Below are positions 41,265 through 51,471 of a DNA stretch of 64,000 bases, one piece after another (position 1 is the first letter of the stretch; each line of letters opens with the position of its first letter). The stretch is from Pseudoalteromonas lipolytica (GTDB lineage Bacteria > Pseudomonadota > Gammaproteobacteria > Enterobacterales > Alteromonadaceae), in assembly GCF_001306915.1 (NCBI RefSeq), contig NZ_LJTC01000002.1, positions 382,108 to 446,107 of the forward strand. The letters run 5' to 3'. The translations under genes were made by a program, and so were the position numbers. The notes under the pieces were generated by a model. That model was not told the DNA's origin, made no database searches, and saw nothing but the letters and a program-made list of their open reading frames with translations.

Positions 41265-42890
41265 ATGACAACTCACCTTAAGTATGCAAGCTTGGCACTT
41301 GCAATAGGTTTATTCGGCTGCTCTGAGCAACCAACAACAAGCACTGATAAACCAAACGCTGAAAGCAATGCAGCCGTAAACATTGCCAATGTACGCTCAC
41401 ATATTAAAACCCTCGCCTCTGATGAATTCTTAGGCCGTGGCCCTTTAACTGAAGGCGAAACACTGACCATTAACTATTTAGCCGATGAATATAAAAAACT
41501 CGGCTTAAGCGGAAGTTTTAATGGCGAGTATTTACAGCCAGTTACTATGGCAAAACTCACTCCTGATCAAAACATGACCTTACAAGTGGGTGATTTAAGC
41601 TTTAATGCTGGCAGTGATTTTACCGCCCGTACCCAACAAATTAACCCTGAGATCAACATTGATGGCTCTGATGTTGTGTTTGTTGGCTATGGTATTAATG
41701 CACCTGAATATAATTGGGATGACTTTGCAGATATTGATGTAAAAGACAAAACAATTATCGTGCTTGTTAATGATCCTGGTTTTGCCACCCAAGACGGCGC
41801 ACTTTTCACCGGTAATGCTATGACCTACTACGGTCGTTGGACTTACAAATATGAAGAAGGTGCTCGCCAAGGTGCAAAAGCAGTATTTATCGTTCACGAA
41901 ACGGCTCCTGCCGCATACCCTTGGGGCGTTGTAGAAAGCTCGAACACGGGTAGCAAATATACCTTAATCGACCAAGATAAAAATGCTTCTGACATCCCTG
42001 TAATGGGTTGGATTGATGAGCAAGCGGCAAATGAAATTTTTGCTCAAGCAGGCCTTGATTATCAAACTGAAAAAGCCAACGCACTAAAAGCTGACTTTAA
42101 ACCTGTCGACTTAAAAGCGAAAGCAGCGCTGACACTGAAAAGTGATATCTCTCAAGCGCAATCGCATAATGTTGTTGCAACGCTTAAAGGTAGCGAAACT
42201 CCTGATGAGTACATTGTAATTGGTGCGCACTGGGACCACTTTGGCACCAAGCAAACTGATGACGGTGTGAAAATCTACAATGGTGCTGTTGATAACGCAT
42301 CAGGTAGCGCAGCAACGGTTGAAATAGCCCGTATTCTTACTGAAATGCATAAGAAAAAACCATTTAAACGCTCTATTATCTTTGCCAACTTTACGGCTGA
42401 AGAAACAGGGCTTATTGGCTCAGAGCAATTCGCAACTGGCGAGATTGTACCAACCAAGCAAATGGTCGCGCTGCTTAATATTGATGGTATGAACGTGCTA
42501 GACGGCGTTGACTACATATTACAATACGGTAAAGGCATGTCTGAAATGGAAGACTACCTTGCAGATGCAGCGAAAGCACAAGGTCGTCATGTAAAAATGG
42601 ACCCGCGTCCTCAAAATGGTTTGTTCTTCCGCTCTGATCACTTCTCGCTGGCTAAACAAGGCGTTCCTAGCTTACTATTTATGAGTTTAGGTGATACAGA
42701 TCCTGATTATATCGCGCACAAATATCATAAAGAAGCTGACGACTATTCAGCAGATTGGTCTATGGGCGGTGTTGAGCAAGATATTGAACTGATTGTTGAT
42801 ATTGCTGCCAAACTTGCTGATAACGGCGATTGGCCTAAGTGGAAAGCCGAGTCTGATTTCAAAGCTCGTCGCTTACAAGACAAGCAATAA
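41265..42890 (+). CDS. M28-family zinc aminopeptidase, lipoprotein
   Basis: 541 residues from the ATG at 41265 (a GTG at 41244 would add seven). Signal peptide with lipobox GLFGC. Domains: N-terminal peptidase part, a PA-type insert (about 130-270), then the M28 catalytic core with metal ligands in IGAHWDHFG, GAVDNASGSAA, EETGLIG (Glu-Glu), LLNIDGMN and FRSDHFSLAKQG. It is expected to cleave N-terminal residues of peptides at the cell envelope; specificity cannot be told. It is separate from the MBL gene (hairpin between). Confidence 0.92.
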   Translation: MTTHLKYASLALAIGLFGCSEQPTTSTDKPNAESNAAVNIANVRSHIKTLASDEFLGRGPLTEGETLTINYLADEYKKLGLSGSFNGEYLQPVTMAKLTPDQNMTLQVGDLSFNAGSDFTARTQQINPEINIDGSDVVFVGYGINAPEYNWDDFADIDVKDKTIIVLVNDPGFATQDGALFTGNAMTYYGRWTYKYEEGARQGAKAVFIVHETAPAAYPWGVVESSNTGSKYTLIDQDKNASDIPVMGWIDEQAANEIFAQAGLDYQTEKANALKADFKPVDLKAKAALTLKSDISQAQSHNVVATLKGSETPDEYIVIGAHWDHFGTKQTDDGVKIYNGAVDNASGSAATVEIARILTEMHKKKPFKRSIIFANFTAEETGLIGSEQFATGEIVPTKQMVALLNIDGMNVLDGVDYILQYGKGMSEMEDYLADAAKAQGRHVKMDPRPQNGLFFRSDHFSLAKQGVPSLLFMSLGDTDPDYIAHKYHKEADDYSADWSMGGVEQDIELIVDIAAKLADNGDWPKWKAESDFKARRLQDKQ

Positions 42891-42905
42891 CCTTCGCTTA
42901 GATAC

Positions 42906-42940
42906 AAAAACCGAGCTACTTGAAGTTAGCTCGGTTTATT
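42906..42940. terminator. Bidirectional terminator between the M28 peptidase and fimV
   Basis: AAACCGAGCTA/TAGCTCGGTTT, an 11-bp stem with an eight-base loop, A- and T-rich on its flanks. Confidence 0.88.
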
Positions 42941-42958
42941 ATTGGTTAGTTTTACTTA

Positions 42959-45900
42959 TTACTCGCTAATTTTAGCTTTAAGTGATTGTGCTTCTTCTTG
43001 CACTTCCTCTGGGCCATTGGCAATAACATCTTCAATGGCTTGCAACGCTGCATCAAAGTCGTCTATTTCGATATATGCCCGAGCTAAGTCCAGTTTTGCT
43101 GAGTAACCACCACTTTCGGCATCAACATCAGTTGGGTTATCACCTGCTAGTAAGTCATTAAAATCACTCAGCCCTACATCCATATCAACCTCATCATAAG
43201 GTTCGTGGTCGAGTGCTTCATCGTCACTTTGTTCAAGTAATGAATCGATATCTACAAACTCATCCGTTGAAGTAGTTTGTTGCTCCTCGGCACTTAATGC
43301 CTGTACTTCAGGTTCAACTGGCTGTTCGCTTTCCCCCTGTAAGTCTTCATTTAATAGTGCATTAAAATCAACGTCGAACTCACTGGCATCAGCAATATCA
43401 GCTTCATCTGGCTCTGCTAGTTCATTTAACAGTGCATCAAAGTCTGTTTGAGTAAGGTCAGCCATAAAATCATCATCGATTTCATCGTCTGACAGCTCAC
43501 TTAAATCAGCCTCGTCAGCTAAATTAGACTCGATATCAGCTAATGTTTGCTCAGCTTCTACGGCATCATCAAGTTCAATATCGTCCAATTCGAATTCAGG
43601 GAACTCCTCTAATTCGTCTTGGCTATCAGCCACCTCATCGTCAATTGGCGCTTCGCTCGTTAACTCTGTTGTGCCTTCACTTTTTGATTGATCCGATAAG
43701 TCGTCCTCAGGATCAAGAACATCATCTTCTGTAAATTCATTATCAAGCAAGATCTCATCATCAAAATCATCGTCTAGCTGATCAAGCTCATTACCCGTTG
43801 CTAATGAATTAGCAAGGTCTTGCTCTGCCTGACTTAACTGTAATGGTGCATCTTCATCTAACTCACCAGAAATGTCTTCATCAGATTCATCCAATTCAAA
43901 ACCGGCTTCATCTAGCTCAAGCTCTGGATACTCTTCCAACTCTTGGCTAGGAGTCACCGTATCTTGCTGTAATGGCTCTTCGTCGGCGGTTAAATCAAAT
44001 TCATCAGTTAGGTCTTCATCTGCTAGCGGATCATCGCCTAAATCAATTTCAACTTCTTCTATGTCTTGCTCTGGTTCATCAATTGACCAGTCTGGTGCTT
44101 CAACATAGTCATCTTCTTCACCAATTTCATTTAATAACTCATCGACACTTTTCAGTGACGGATCATCAAATTCGTCAAGACTATCATCTTCATCTAATAG
44201 CTCATCGCTATCTTCATTAAACTCTTGATTAAGCGCCTCATCGATATCAACTTCGTCACTATCATCCGCATCATCAACCAACTCAGATGCAATCGATTCA
44301 ACATTCATGTCATCAACCGCTTGATCAGCATCGGCTAAATCTTCTAGCGACTCTTGTAGATTCTCATCATGCTCTGCACTGTCACTCTGTTCATGACTTA
44401 AATCTGATATCTGTGCTTCAGTGTCTTGCTTCAGCTCATTTGTTTGCTGAATAAGCTCTTCAAGCTCATCATCAACGTCAGAGTCCTGCTCATCACTAGC
44501 ATCTTCATCAAGTAATGAGTCGATGTCATCGACATCTAAATCATGCTCAAGCTCATCTTCGTCAATTAAGTCGTCTACACTAGGTTCTTCAATTGACTCT
44601 TCAACCAGCTCTTCAGATTCAGGCTCTTCTTGAGCTTCATCTAATAGTGAGTCGATGTCATCGACATCTAGGGCATCATCAAGCTCATCTTCATCGATTA
44701 AATCGTCTGCACTTGGTTCTTCAATTGACTCTTCAAGCAGCTCTTCAGATTCAGGCTCTTCTTGAGCTTCATCTAATAGTGAGTCGATGTCATCGACATC
44801 TAGGGCATCATCAAGCTCATCTTCATCGATTAAATCGTCTGCACTTGGTTCTTCTACAAGCTCTTCAGGCTGCTCTTCAACAAGCTCTGCTTCAGGCTCT
44901 GTCTGAGCTTCATCTAATAATGAATCAATGTCATCGACATCTAAATCATCATCAAGCTCGTCTTCGTCGATTAAATCCTCTGCGCTAGGTTCTTCTACAA
45001 TCTCTTCAGGCTGCTCTTCAACAAGTTCTGCTTCAGGCTCTGCTTGTGTCTCATCTAGTAATGAATCAATGTTATCAACATCGAAAGCATCATCAAGCTC
45101 ATCTTCGTCGATTAAATCGTCTGCACTAGGTTCTTCTGCTAATTCTTCAGTTAACTCTTCAGGTTCCTGTATTTCTTCAGGCTGTTGCTCATCTTGAGCT
45201 TCATCTAGTAATGAATCAATGTCATCAACATCTAAGTCATCATTAAGCTCATCTTCGTCGATTAAATCGTCTGCGCTAGGCTCTTCAATAAGCTCTTCAG
45301 GCTCTGGCTCTACTTGTGCTTCGTCTAGTAATGAATCAATGTCATCAACATCTAAGTCATCATTAAGCTCATCTTCGTCGATTAAATCGTCTGCGCTAGG
45401 CTCTTCAACAAGCTCTTCAGGCTCTGGCTCTGCTTGTGCTTCATCTAATAATGAATCAATGTCATCAACATCTAAGTCATCATTAAGCTCATCTTCGTCG
45501 ATTAAATCGTCTGCGCTAGGCTCTTCAATAAGCTCTTCAGGCTGCTCTTCAACAAGTTCCGCTTCAGGCTCTGCTTGTGTCTCATCTAGCAATGAATCAA
45601 TGTCATCGACATCTAAATCATCATCAAGCTCGTCTTCGTCGATTAAATCGTCTGCGCTAGGTTCTTCTGCTGGCGCTTCTTCTTGAACTTCATCTAATAG
45701 TGAGTCAATGTCATCAACATCTAGCGCATCATCAAGATCATCGTTTTCTAATGCATCGTTAGCTTCGGCTGCTGGCTCTTCTGTTTGTGCTTCATCGATT
45801 AAGCTGTCGATATCGAAATCATCTTCATCGATGAGTTCATCCGCGCTTGGTTCTTCGGCTGGCGCTTCTTCTTGAGCTTCATCTAATAGCGAGTCAATGT

Positions 45901-47557
45901 CATCAACATCCAGCGCATCATCAAGATCGTCGTTTTCTAATGCATCGTTAGCTTCGGCTGCTGGCTCGTCTGTTTGCGCTTCATCAATTAAGCTGTCGAT
46001 ATCGAAATCATCTTCATCGATTAGTTCTGCTTCAACGTTAGTTGTTGAGGCATCATTATTTTCATCGAGTAAGTCATCAATATCGTCTAGGTTTACGTCT
46101 TGATTAGAATCCGTGTTGTTTTGCTCATCAATTAAGCTATCAATGTCAAAATCATCTTCAGCGTCATCTTCTGCGAGCTCTTCACTAAGCGCTGCCATTT
46201 CATCATTAGCGTTATCTAACGAGTCACCTTCATCAGTATCAAATAGGTCATCAATGTCATCAGCACTTAAAATATCACCCGATGAATCTGCTGGAGACTG
46301 TTCACTATCTAGGTCTATTTCATCACCTAAACTGTCGTCATCGGTTTGATCGAAATCTTGCTGTAAAAATGCATCTAAATCATTATCGTCAGCGCTATTA
46401 GATGAATCATCGCTAAACTCAATATCATCACTTAAAAGCCCTTCTAGCTCATCTTGATTTAAAACACTGTCATCTTCATCGAAACTATCATCAATGCTGT
46501 CGTCAAAAATGATGTCATCATCTGGCAGCATGTCTTGGTCTAAGTCGTCATCTAAACGCACACTCAAGTCATCATTGTCTTCGACTGGATCAGGAACTAG
46601 TGGATCAGTTTCTATAATTGGTTCTAAATTATCATCAGCATTATAACTTGGGCTTTGAGGTAAAAATTCATCGTCATCGCTGGCATCTGTATCATCATTG
46701 GCGCTGTTGCGTTTTTTCAAAAACATCACAACGGCAGCAATGATCAGTAACGCCGGAATAAACATTAATGCACCGAGAACAAATGGGTTGCTCAGTAAAC
46801 TCGAAAAACTAAACCCACTGTCCTCTTCAATCTTTTTTGCTCTTTGCTGCTCTATGATTTCATTTTGTTTAGTGATCAGTTCTTTCAGCTGCTTTTGAAT
46901 TTCACTGTCTTGACCAAGCTGATCGCGAACGGTTTCAAGCTCTTTAGAAATACCACTCAGTTGTTTTTTGAGTTTGTTGTTCTCAGCTAAGATTTCTTCA
47001 ACATTTTCAACCGACGATTTAAACTGCTTTTGAAGCTCGACTAGCTGCGTACCCTGCTCTGTTTTAATGGTGTTGATTTCTTGCTTAAGCTCTTGCTTTG
47101 CTTCGTCTACATCAACTTTACGGGCTTGGGTTACTTTCTTTTGCGATTCATTAATTTCAGCAGTAGTCAGCGTGCCGTTTTTCTTTTTCTCCCATAGCTC
47201 ATCATCTTGTTCAGAACGCGCTTTTGCTAACGTTGGATTGACCGCGCGCATTTCAGCAATGGTTGGGATTTTTAGGTATGCGCCATCGCGCATATGGTTA
47301 AGGTTTTGGTCTAAAAATGACGATGGGTTTTTGTCATACAGAGCTTGCATGACCTGATAAATACTTACAGAGTTGTCAGGGCGAATTTTAGCGGCAATGC
47401 GCCACAGTGTATCGGTCGGTTTAATTGGACCAATAGAGCGCCCCTGCGCACCATAATCGACACCTTTAGGGCCTTTAAGTGTGGTGCCTTCATCAGAGTA
47501 TGTCGGTGTTACCACCAATGCAGACGCTAATATGAAGAGTGTTGCTAAACCGCGCAT
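42959..47557 (-). CDS. fimV: FimV/HubP-family polar landmark protein
   Basis: 1532 residues. In order: signal peptide (1-21), a periplasmic peptidoglycan-binding LysM-like domain (about 43-99, PTDTLWRIAAKIRPD), a coiled coil (about 150-240), one membrane helix (259-280), a very long acidic cytoplasmic region, and a C-terminal FimV/HubP TPR-like domain (SAKLDLARAYIEIDDFDAAL to the end). Residues about 511-1022 hold eleven repeats of the type LIDEDELDDDLDVDDIDSLL. HubP homologues organise the cell pole in Vibrio and Shewanella (chromosome origin, flagellum, chemotaxis), and FimV supports type IV pili in Pseudomonas. Placement after asd matches those genomes. Confidence 0.93.
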   Translation of the reverse strand: MRGLATLFILASALVVTPTYSDEGTTLKGPKGVDYGAQGRSIGPIKPTDTLWRIAAKIRPDNSVSIYQVMQALYDKNPSSFLDQNLNHMRDGAYLKIPTIAEMRAVNPTLAKARSEQDDELWEKKKNGTLTTAEINESQKKVTQARKVDVDEAKQELKQEINTIKTEQGTQLVELQKQFKSSVENVEEILAENNKLKKQLSGISKELETVRDQLGQDSEIQKQLKELITKQNEIIEQQRAKKIEEDSGFSFSSLLSNPFVLGALMFIPALLIIAAVVMFLKKRNSANDDTDASDDDEFLPQSPSYNADDNLEPIIETDPLVPDPVEDNDDLSVRLDDDLDQDMLPDDDIIFDDSIDDSFDEDDSVLNQDELEGLLSDDIEFSDDSSNSADDNDLDAFLQQDFDQTDDDSLGDEIDLDSEQSPADSSGDILSADDIDDLFDTDEGDSLDNANDEMAALSEELAEDDAEDDFDIDSLIDEQNNTDSNQDVNLDDIDDLLDENNDASTTNVEAELIDEDDFDIDSLIDEAQTDEPAAEANDALENDDLDDALDVDDIDSLLDEAQEEAPAEEPSADELIDEDDFDIDSLIDEAQTEEPAAEANDALENDDLDDALDVDDIDSLLDEVQEEAPAEEPSADDLIDEDELDDDLDVDDIDSLLDETQAEPEAELVEEQPEELIEEPSADDLIDEDELNDDLDVDDIDSLLDEAQAEPEPEELVEEPSADDLIDEDELNDDLDVDDIDSLLDEAQVEPEPEELIEEPSADDLIDEDELNDDLDVDDIDSLLDEAQDEQQPEEIQEPEELTEELAEEPSADDLIDEDELDDAFDVDNIDSLLDETQAEPEAELVEEQPEEIVEEPSAEDLIDEDELDDDLDVDDIDSLLDEAQTEPEAELVEEQPEELVEEPSADDLIDEDELDDALDVDDIDSLLDEAQEEPESEELLEESIEEPSADDLIDEDELDDALDVDDIDSLLDEAQEEPESEELVEESIEEPSVDDLIDEDELEHDLDVDDIDSLLDEDASDEQDSDVDDELEELIQQTNELKQDTEAQISDLSHEQSDSAEHDENLQESLEDLADADQAVDDMNVESIASELVDDADDSDEVDIDEALNQEFNEDSDELLDEDDSLDEFDDPSLKSVDELLNEIGEEDDYVEAPDWSIDEPEQDIEEVEIDLGDDPLADEDLTDEFDLTADEEPLQQDTVTPSQELEEYPELELDEAGFELDESDEDISGELDEDAPLQLSQAEQDLANSLATGNELDQLDDDFDDEILLDNEFTEDDVLDPEDDLSDQSKSEGTTELTSEAPIDDEVADSQDELEEFPEFELDDIELDDAVEAEQTLADIESNLADEADLSELSDDEIDDDFMADLTQTDFDALLNELAEPDEADIADASEFDVDFNALLNEDLQGESEQPVEPEVQALSAEEQQTTSTDEFVDIDSLLEQSDDEALDHEPYDEVDMDVGLSDFNDLLAGDNPTDVDAESGGYSAKLDLARAYIEIDDFDAALQAIEDVIANGPEEVQEEAQSLKAKISE
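44490..46027 (-). repeat. Tandem acidic repeats inside fimV
   Basis: Eleven head-to-tail coding repeats: two long ones (about 63 residues) near 46027-45660, then nine of 40-50 residues. Units at 45259-45378 and 45379-45498 are 120 bp each and almost identical in DNA, which points to recent duplication. All unit lengths are multiples of three, so the frame is kept. Confidence 0.9.
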
Positions 47558-47822
47558 GCTGATCCTTTATGTTTTAAATGTTAACGCAGCAACCCTGGTT
47601 GCTTAAACATCAAGTAATTCTTGCAGAATTGATTCTTAATTATGTTTTCTTGCAAGCTCTATTCCAGCTGCAAACTATAACTTAGTTGCCTTGCAATATC
47701 TATTGCAACACCTTGATAGTAAATAGCTTAAATATTAGCGGCTGAGAGACTTTTTTATTGTTATCGTTAAGTTTATACGCTTTTACAACGTATGCGGCAA
47801 TAATTTGGCAGTGAATTCACAA
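47558..47822. other. fimV upstream region with TTGCA(A) motifs
   Basis: No gene. A GCAACC/GGTTGC hairpin lies next to the fimV start (about 47587-47602). TTGCA or its complement recurs several times, including the palindromes CTTGCAAG (47649-47656) and TTGCAATATCTATTGCAA (47691-47708). Confidence 0.6.
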
Positions 47823-47846
47823 AAAAAGCGGCAAATTGCCGCTTTC
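47823..47846 (-). terminator. Intrinsic terminator of asd
   Basis: AAAGCGGCAA/TTGCCGCTTT, read on the minus strand with a following T-run, about 30 bp after the asd stop. Confidence 0.85.
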
Positions 47847-47878
47847 TGTCAAATTTAGCTCAGCCTAAATCATCAGAT

Positions 47879-48895
47879 TTATAAATAATTTGCGATAAGC
47901 TCTTCAGCAATCTGCACACTATTTGTTGCTGCACCTTTGCGCGTATTATCACTTACAACCCACATATTTAAACCATGTGGATGCGAAATATCAGCACGTA
48001 AACGCCCTACGTATACTGTATCGTTACCACTTGCATCAGACACAGCTGTTGGGTAATCGGCTAAGTCTTCAATAAACTCAACACCTGGTGCATCGTTTAA
48101 TAGCTGCTTCACATGTTCGATATCTACTGGCATACGCGTTTCAATATTGATCGCTTCACTGTGACCAAAGAACACGGGAACACGAACACAGGTCGGGTTA
48201 ACCACAACACTGTTATCACCTAAGATCTTTTGTGTTTCGTTAACCATTTTCATTTCTTCGCGGGTATAACCGTTATCTTCAAAACTGTCTATTTGTGGGA
48301 TCACGTTAAAAGCAATTTGTTTAGGGAAAACGGCATTATCCATCGGACGCGCATTCATTAAGTTTGCTGTTTGCTTGGCTAGTTCATCAACGGCTTCTTT
48401 ACCCGCCCCCGATACAGCTTGATAAGTTGATACGTTAATACGGTCAATGCCATAAGCATCATAAATTGGTTTTAACGCCACCAGCATTTGAATCGTTGAG
48501 CAGTTAGGGTTTGCAATGATGTTGCGGTTTCTGAAATCCGCTAAGCTTGATGCATTCACTTCAGGAATAATGAGTGGCACATCGTAGTCATTACGAAAGT
48601 GTGAGGTATTATCAATTACCACACAGCCTGCGTCCGCCGCAATCGGTGCATATTTTTCAGAGACACTGCCGCCTGCTGAAAATAAACCAATGTGAGCTTG
48701 GCTAAAATCAAACTCTTCAACATCGATTACTTCAATGCTCTCACCGCGAAATTGAATTTCTTCACCAGCACTACGGCTGCTTGCGAGTAAAAATAACTGG
48801 TCTACCGGAAACTTACGATCTTCTAAAGTTTCGATAATCTGACGACCCACTAAACCTGTGGCACCTAATACGGCTACATTAAATTTTTGCGACAT
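47879..48895 (-). CDS. asd: Aspartate-semialdehyde dehydrogenase
   Basis: Reduces aspartyl phosphate to the semialdehyde for lysine, diaminopimelate, methionine and threonine synthesis. 338 residues with the NADP motif VLGATGLVGRQI and the active-site Cys in NPNCSTIQM, plus the conserved SGAGKEAVDEL region. It belongs to the shorter, Vibrio Asd2-like form; the catalytic Cys argues against the inactive Usg relative. pdxB lies 32 bp upstream, so they probably share a transcript. Confidence 0.95.
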   Translation of the reverse strand: MSQKFNVAVLGATGLVGRQIIETLEDRKFPVDQLFLLASSRSAGEEIQFRGESIEVIDVEEFDFSQAHIGLFSAGGSVSEKYAPIAADAGCVVIDNTSHFRNDYDVPLIIPEVNASSLADFRNRNIIANPNCSTIQMLVALKPIYDAYGIDRINVSTYQAVSGAGKEAVDELAKQTANLMNARPMDNAVFPKQIAFNVIPQIDSFEDNGYTREEMKMVNETQKILGDNSVVVNPTCVRVPVFFGHSEAINIETRMPVDIEHVKQLLNDAPGVEFIEDLADYPTAVSDASGNDTVYVGRLRADISHPHGLNMWVVSDNTRKGAATNSVQIAEELIANYL

Positions 48896-48927
48896 GTATT
48901 TTCCTCTTTTGAATAAAGCAAATGGCT

Positions 48928-50049
48928 TTATTCGTTAATTCTAAATCCCAGTGCAGCTAATGCGCCTTCGCATGCACTGTTGGCAGCCACCGACAACGTA
49001 CTAAACTCGCGTCGTGGCGGGTAATTCTTACGTAAACTATCAAAGCCTTCGCTTGCTAATTTACTGCGTAAAATGCCATCGTCGCGACGCACATCATAAA
49101 TTAAGTGCACCAAGCGACCTATATCGTCTAGGTTAAAGGTTTCACCTAGCGTGACAGAATGGCTAATTGGCTCTGGTAAAAAATCGTCCAGAGACTTAAG
49201 CGCTGCGATGCCTTCAAGCTCACATACTTGCTGATACAGCATTTGTGTACCGCGGGCTTTGCCTTCAAGTGTATGCCCTGCAATATGTACGCTGGCATAA
49301 CGTACATAATCAAGCAGAGGTGTCAGTATATTGGGTTCGTTTTCCCAAACATCAAGCACACAATCTAATTTTGCGCCTTGCTCAAACAATGCTAGCAATG
49401 CTTGGTTATCAATCACATCACCACGGCTTGCATTGATAATCGTCATGCCCGGCTTAAGTGCTTTTAAGCGTGTTTCGTCTAGCATGTGCAAGGTTTTATG
49501 TGGCCCTTGTTTAACCAATGGCACGTGAAAAGTCACAATATCAGCTTGGGCTAGTAATGTGTCTAACTCAATATGCTCTGCAAGCTCACCGGCTTCATGT
49601 TTTGGTGGATCACATAACAATACATTCATGCCTAGCAAGCTTAACTTATCACGTAAACAGCTACCTATACTGCCAACACCCACTATGCCGATGGTTTTGC
49701 CTTGTAACGAGCTGGCATTTTCTTGGCTCAAGGCATACAAGCAGCTAATAACATATTCAGCAACCGCCACAGCATTACAACCTGGTGCGCTGCTAAATGC
49801 GATATTTCGCTCAGCAAGTAACTCGGTATCAATGTGATCAACACCTATGGTTGCTGTGCCCACAAATTTTAATTTATCTGCTTGAGTGAGTAAGGCTTTA
49901 TCTACATTGGTAACAGAGCGGGTTAACAAGATATCGACCCCGACTAGCTGCTCGGGTTGGAGATTACGGCCATCAAATCGCTCAACATCACCAAAATCGG
50001 CAAAGTACTGCTCAACCAATGGCATATTTTGATCTGCAAGAATTTTCAT
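48928..50049 (-). CDS. pdxB: Erythronate-4-phosphate dehydrogenase
   Basis: Second step of the DXP-independent pyridoxal phosphate pathway. 373 residues. D-2-hydroxyacid dehydrogenase fold with VGTATIGVDHID, the NAD-binding GIVGVGSIGS, the catalytic His in HIAGHTLEGKARG, and the extra C-terminal dimerisation domain specific to PdxB. The order fabB-pdxB-asd-fimV is common in this group. Confidence 0.97.
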   Translation of the reverse strand: MKILADQNMPLVEQYFADFGDVERFDGRNLQPEQLVGVDILLTRSVTNVDKALLTQADKLKFVGTATIGVDHIDTELLAERNIAFSSAPGCNAVAVAEYVISCLYALSQENASSLQGKTIGIVGVGSIGSCLRDKLSLLGMNVLLCDPPKHEAGELAEHIELDTLLAQADIVTFHVPLVKQGPHKTLHMLDETRLKALKPGMTIINASRGDVIDNQALLALFEQGAKLDCVLDVWENEPNILTPLLDYVRYASVHIAGHTLEGKARGTQMLYQQVCELEGIAALKSLDDFLPEPISHSVTLGETFNLDDIGRLVHLIYDVRRDDGILRSKLASEGFDSLRKNYPPRREFSTLSVAANSACEGALAALGFRINE

Positions 50050-50136
50050 TTGTGTGTCCGAGAGGCAGAAAGTGGCGCTATTGTAGCGAATTTATCAGTA
50101 TTCGGATAGGTAACAACTAAGACTTTATAACAAATG

Positions 50137-50162
50137 AAAAAGCCGAGCTATTGCTCGGCTTT
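50137..50162 (-). terminator. Intrinsic terminator of fabB
   Basis: AAAGCCGAGC/GCTCGGCTTT with a four-base loop; on the minus strand T-rich after the stem. Separates fabB from pdxB. Confidence 0.88.
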
Positions 50163-50181
50163 AAGCAAATACTGGAGAGGT

Positions 50182-51396
50182 TTAACCTTTATATTTGCTC
50201 ATTACTAATGTGGCGTTAGTGCCACCGAAACCGAAGCTGTTAGACATAACTGTATTTAGTTCAACGTCTTTACGCTCAGTTACAATATTTAGACCTGCAG
50301 CTTGCTCATCTAGTTCATCAATGTTGATAGATGGAGCAACAAAGTTATGCTCAAGCATTAATAGCGAGAAGATTGCTTCATGAACGCCTGCTGCACCTAG
50401 AGCGTGACCTGTCATCGCTTTGGTTGCACTGATCATTGGCGAGTTACCACCAAATACTTCTTGAATAGCGCCAAGCTCTTTCACATCACCAACAGGTGTA
50501 GAAGTACCGTGAGTATTTAAGTAATCAATACCGCCTTCAAGACCTTGCATTGCTTGCTTCATACAACGTACAGCGCCTTCACCTGATGGAGCTACCATGT
50601 CGTAGCCGTCAGACGTTGCACCGTAACCAGTGATTTCTGCATAAATGTGCGCGCCACGAGCAAGTGCATGCTCAAGCTCTTCGACAACAACGATACCGCC
50701 ACCACCAGAGATAACGAAACCGTCACGGTTTGCATCGTATGTACGTGATGCTTTCTCTGGTGTTTCATTGTACTTAGTAGACAATGCACCCATTGCATCG
50801 AATTCCATTGCTAGCGTCCAGTGAAGCTCTTCACCACCACCTGCAAAGATGACGTCTTGCTTACCTAATTGAATTTGCTCAACCGCATGACCGATACAGT
50901 GTGCAGATGTCGCACATGCAGAGCTTAGTGAGTAGTTAACACCTTTAATTTTAAATGGTGTTGCAAGACACGCCGAAGTCGTACTCGCCATAGTACGTGG
51001 TACCATGTAAGGACCAACACGTTTTACGCCTTTTTCACGTAAAATGTCAGCCGCTTCAACTTGCCATTTAGATGAACCACCACCTGAACCCACTAATAAA
51101 CCAGTGCGCTCGTTTGAAACTTGATCTTCACTAAGGCCAGCATCTGCAATCGCTTGTGACATTGAGATATAAGCGTATGCAGCAGCATCGCCCATAAAGC
51201 GCATTGCTTTACGATCAACAAACTCTTTAACATCAATATCGATTTTGCCAGATACGTTACTACGTAGGTTGTAGTCAGCAAACTCTTGGTTGAACGCGAT
51301 ACCACTACGGCCTTGTTTTAATGATTCTAATACTTCTTCTTTGTTGTTACCGATGCTTGAAACAACACCGATGCCCGTAATAACGGCTCTTCTCAT
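50182..51396 (-). CDS. fabB: 3-oxoacyl-ACP synthase I
   Basis: Elongating condensing enzyme needed for unsaturated fatty acids. 404 residues with the Cys in [14 protein letters not shown], the two catalytic His residues ([12 protein letters not shown] and [11 protein letters not shown]) and the C-terminal [15 protein letters not shown]. It is transcribed alone, with an operator-like palindrome about 75 bp upstream resembling the FabR site of E. coli fabB. Divergent from mnmC, as in E. coli. Confidence 0.98.
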   Translation of the reverse strand: MRRAVITGIGVVSSIGNNKEEVLESLKQGRSGIAFNQEFADYNLRSNVSGKIDIDVKEFVDRKAMRFMGDAAAYAYISMSQAIADAGLSEDQVSNERTGLLVGSGGGSSKWQVEAADILREKGVKRVGPYMVPRTMASTTSACLATPFKIKGVNYSLSSACATSAHCIGHAVEQIQLGKQDVIFAGGGEELHWTLAMEFDAMGALSTKYNETPEKASRTYDANRDGFVISGGGGIVVVEELEHALARGAHIYAEITGYGATSDGYDMVAPSGEGAVRCMKQAMQGLEGGIDYLNTHGTSTPVGDVKELGAIQEVFGGNSPMISATKAMTGHALGAAGVHEAIFSLLMLEHNFVAPSINIDELDEQAAGLNIVTERKDVELNTVMSNSFGFGGTNATLVMSKYKG

Positions 51397-51471
51397 GGGT
51401 AATTACCTTAGCTCTATACTAAATTGTGTTCTATTTTACGCTGAAATTACTTTCGAAGTGGTCAGCTTTCT

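Noticed and set aside
43543..46349. Several plus-strand Ser-rich open frames (for example 45219-45686) opposite fimV
   Set aside because: They are mirror images of the Asp/Glu repeat codons of fimV. Composition is low-complexity Ser/Thr, there are no ribosome binding sites, and fimV is clearly the coding strand.
47879..48895. Usg-like inactive homologue rather than a true Asd
   Set aside because: The catalytic cysteine (NPNCST) is present, as in active Vibrio Asd2-type enzymes.
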